Shown here: positions 62,348 through 64,000 of the stretch, piece after piece
Layout: each line of letters starts with the position of its first letter
How positions within the stretch are numbered: the first letter of the stretch is position 1
Assembly: GCA_013373175.1 (NCBI GenBank)
Contig: JABXII010000016.1
Coordinates: 1 to 64,000, forward strand
Length of the DNA stretch: 64,000 nucleotides
From: Campylobacteraceae bacterium
Lineage (GTDB): Bacteria > Campylobacterota > Campylobacteria > Campylobacterales > Arcobacteraceae
Reading direction: 5' to 3'
The notes under the pieces: generated by a model
Databases searched by the model: none
The model's input: only the letters and a program-made list of their open reading frames with translations
What the model was told of the DNA's origin: nothing
Made by a program: the position numbers and the translations under genes

Positions 62348-63694
62348 TTGATTAGTTCAAGATTTAGTAAACTAGGATTTATTTTAGCTGCTGTTGGTTC
62401 TGCAGTTGGTTTAGGGAATATTTGGAAATTCCCATATGTAACAGGTGAGTATGGTGGTGGGGCTTTTGTTCTTGTATATTTAATTACAGCACTTTTTATT
62501 GGTGTATTTGTTCTTATTTCTGAGTTAGTAATTGGTAAACTTGGAAGAAGTGATGCTGTAACTATGTTTGAAACTTTAGCAACAAAGCATAAAAACTTAT
62601 GGAAATATGCAGGGTTTATTGTAATTGTTCCATTAATTATTCTTTCTTATTACTCAGTTGTAATAGGTTGGATTTTCCACTATATAGCAATATCTGTTCA
62701 AGGATTACCTGAAACAGTTGAACAATCTAAAGAAATTTTTATGTCTTTATTGACAACTGATATTCAAACTCAACTTATGTATCACACTGTTGTATTTGTA
62801 TTAGTAACTGCAATTATTTTAAGAGGTATTAAAGATGGTATTGAAAAAATCAATAAGATTTTAATGCCATTATTAGGTATTATTTTAGCAATTTTACTTG
62901 TTTACTCAATCAATGTTGATAGTTTTTCTCAAGCATTTACTTTTATGTTTAACCCTGATTTTTCAAAGTTATCATCTGAAGCAGTTGTTGTTGCAATTGG
63001 ACAAGCATTTTATACTCTATCTTTAGGTATGGGTATTATTCTTACATATGCAGCTTCATTACCAAAGGATAGTAATGTTGTTAAATCTTCAATTCTAATC
63101 TCAATCATTGATACTTTAGTCGCAATCGTTGCAGGTCTTATTATCTTTACTTTATTATTTGATAAAGGTGCTGAGTCAACAAAAGGTGCTGGATTAGTAT
63201 TTATCTCATTACCATCAGTATTCTATGAGTTTGGTTCAATTGGTTCATTCTTAGCATTATTATTCTTTATTGCTATTGCTTTTGCAGGTGTTACTTCTGC
63301 TATTTCAATGTTAGAACCAACGGTTGAGTATTTTGAAAATAGATTTAAATATTCAAGAATGAAAGCAGCAGTTATTTGTAGTATCTTCTTTTATGTATTA
63401 GGTATTGCTGCATTATTCTCAAATATTGAAGGATATTCAGAGGTTCTAAAAATTGGAGAAAAAGGTCTATTTGATTGGTTAGATTTTGTTTGTTCTACAA
63501 TTTTAGTTCCAATTGGTGGAATTTTAGTTGTTGTTTTCATTGGACACTTTATGGATAAAGAAGACGTTGAAAATGAACTTGTTCCTTTAATGGGAGAATT
63601 TTTAACTAAAGTATGGTTCTTTATGGTTAGATTTGTTATTCCTATTGCTTTAATTATTGTTATCTTAAATGAGACAGGAATTTTTAAATTCTAA
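62348..63694 (+). CDS. Na+-dependent neurotransmitter symporter (NSS) family transporter
   Basis: The roughly 448-residue membrane protein has the NSS signature GFILAAVGSAVGLGNIWKFP (near residue 9), GGGAFVLVYLITALFIGV, and GQAFYTLSLGMGIILTYA in helix 6. About eleven to twelve helices are visible. Bacterial members such as LeuT and MhsT take up amino acids with sodium. The start is TTG 62348, six bases after AAGGAG; the TTG at 62330 would add six residues and place that site inside the gene. The substrate is unknown. A strong terminator follows. Confidence 0.92.
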   Translation: MISSRFSKLGFILAAVGSAVGLGNIWKFPYVTGEYGGGAFVLVYLITALFIGVFVLISELVIGKLGRSDAVTMFETLATKHKNLWKYAGFIVIVPLIILSYYSVVIGWIFHYIAISVQGLPETVEQSKEIFMSLLTTDIQTQLMYHTVVFVLVTAIILRGIKDGIEKINKILMPLLGIILAILLVYSINVDSFSQAFTFMFNPDFSKLSSEAVVVAIGQAFYTLSLGMGIILTYAASLPKDSNVVKSSILISIIDTLVAIVAGLIIFTLLFDKGAESTKGAGLVFISLPSVFYEFGSIGSFLALLFFIAIAFAGVTSAISMLEPTVEYFENRFKYSRMKAAVICSIFFYVLGIAALFSNIEGYSEVLKIGEKGLFDWLDFVCSTILVPIGGILVVVFIGHFMDKEDVENELVPLMGEFLTKVWFFMVRFVIPIALIIVILNETGIFKF

Positions 63695-63721
63695 TCTAAA
63701 AGAATGTACAATAACAAAAAT

Positions 63722-63753
63722 AAAAAGCAGAGGCTTAGGTCTCTGCTTTTTTT
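63722..63753 (+). terminator. Intrinsic terminator of the NSS transporter gene
   Basis: AAAAAGCAGAG pairs perfectly with CTCTGCTTTTT around an eight-base loop, followed by further T residues. Confidence 0.92.
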
Positions 63754-63774
63754 ATAAGTAAAGTAGGAAATAAA

Positions 63775-64000
63775 ATGATAAAAACAACAAATGAAATCTC
63801 AAAAGAAGATGGATACTCAAGATATAACTTTTTTGAAATTCATCCAGATTTAGAAGCAATTATTCACAAAGATTATCAAAAATATGGAACTAAAGAGTTT
63901 GATAGAAAAGAGTATTGTGAAAATATGTATAAACAAAATTTTTATGATAAGTATGATGAAACAGTTTATAAAGAGGTTTATGACAAGTATATAAACAATG
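63775..64000 (+). CDS. Unidentified gene, N-terminal part (cut by window end)
   Basis: An open frame begins ATG 63775 and runs without a stop to the window edge. TAGGAAATAAA precedes the ATG. The 75 visible residues (MIKTTNEISKEDGYSRYNFF and on) are rich in Tyr, Lys and Glu, with no signal peptide. I do not recognise the family. The coding pattern and spacing after a terminator support a real gene. Confidence 0.6.
   Translation, partial: MIKTTNEISKEDGYSRYNFFEIHPDLEAIIHKDYQKYGTKEFDRKEYCENMYKQNFYDKYDETVYKEVYDKYINN

Noticed and set aside
1-64000. CRISPR arrays, tRNA/rRNA genes, insertion sequences, prophage or integrase genes
   Set aside because: None seen by reading: no spaced direct repeats, no cloverleaf, no transposase or integrase motifs.

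Overview
The window is AT-rich and reads as a chromosomal segment of a Campylobacterota bacterium close to Arcobacter (Aliarcobacter/Halarcobacter group). The reasons are the lysS-glyA pair, an AcnB-type aconitase, a MlaA-MlaC-RND operon, Wolinella/Helicobacter-style hydABCDE hydrogenase operons, several TTG/GTG starts behind strong Shine-Dalgarno sites, and short extended -10 promoters without a clear -35. I see no tRNA, rRNA, CRISPR array, insertion sequence or prophage. The genus is inference.

Layout. 1-14,800: mostly housekeeping genes, with glyA (cut), lysS and cvpA leftward, then ispG, dnaB, a pseudopilin, gmhB, apt, trpB, a DedA protein, pepA, hldA, an OmpR-type regulator, ychF and an HDOD protein rightward, then recO and ppnP. 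14,800-36,200: a mixed region with a topoisomerase-like zinc-ribbon protein, an HD phosphohydrolase overlapping a PIN-PhoH ATPase, a double-Cache histidine kinase, a methyltransferase, DsbB and a TlpA-like thioredoxin, a rubrerythrin, an aminotransferase, a HAD phosphatase, a LOG protein, the Mla-RND lipid transport operon, an M23 peptidase, yebC and an M48 protease. A well-formed small RNA candidate lies on the minus strand at about 27,728-27,821. 36,200-41,150: acnB, a 59-residue membrane protein, a TVP38-type membrane protein and a membrane-anchored EEP-fold hydrolase.

41,200-60,500 is the most interesting part: a [NiFe]-hydrogenase island. It starts with a TetR-family regulator whose only well-placed start codon is ATA. 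Next come a cytosolic group 2-like hydrogenase (small and large subunits), two tandem complete hydABCDE modules (Tat-exported small subunit, large subunit, cytochrome b, maturation protease, HydE), a DUF389 membrane protein with a kinase-like N-terminus, and hypF. Five near-identical palindromes with the pattern ATGA-N4-TCAT stand before tetR, hydA1 (two) and hydA2 (two). I infer that the TetR protein controls itself and both hydrogenase operons through them. Two of the three small subunits carry Asn in place of the second cysteine of the proximal-cluster CxxC motif, and both HydE proteins look like degenerate relatives of HypF.

60,500-64,000: a repeat-containing lipoprotein, an Na+-dependent neurotransmitter-symporter-family transporter, a strong terminator and the beginning of an unidentified gene cut by the window edge.
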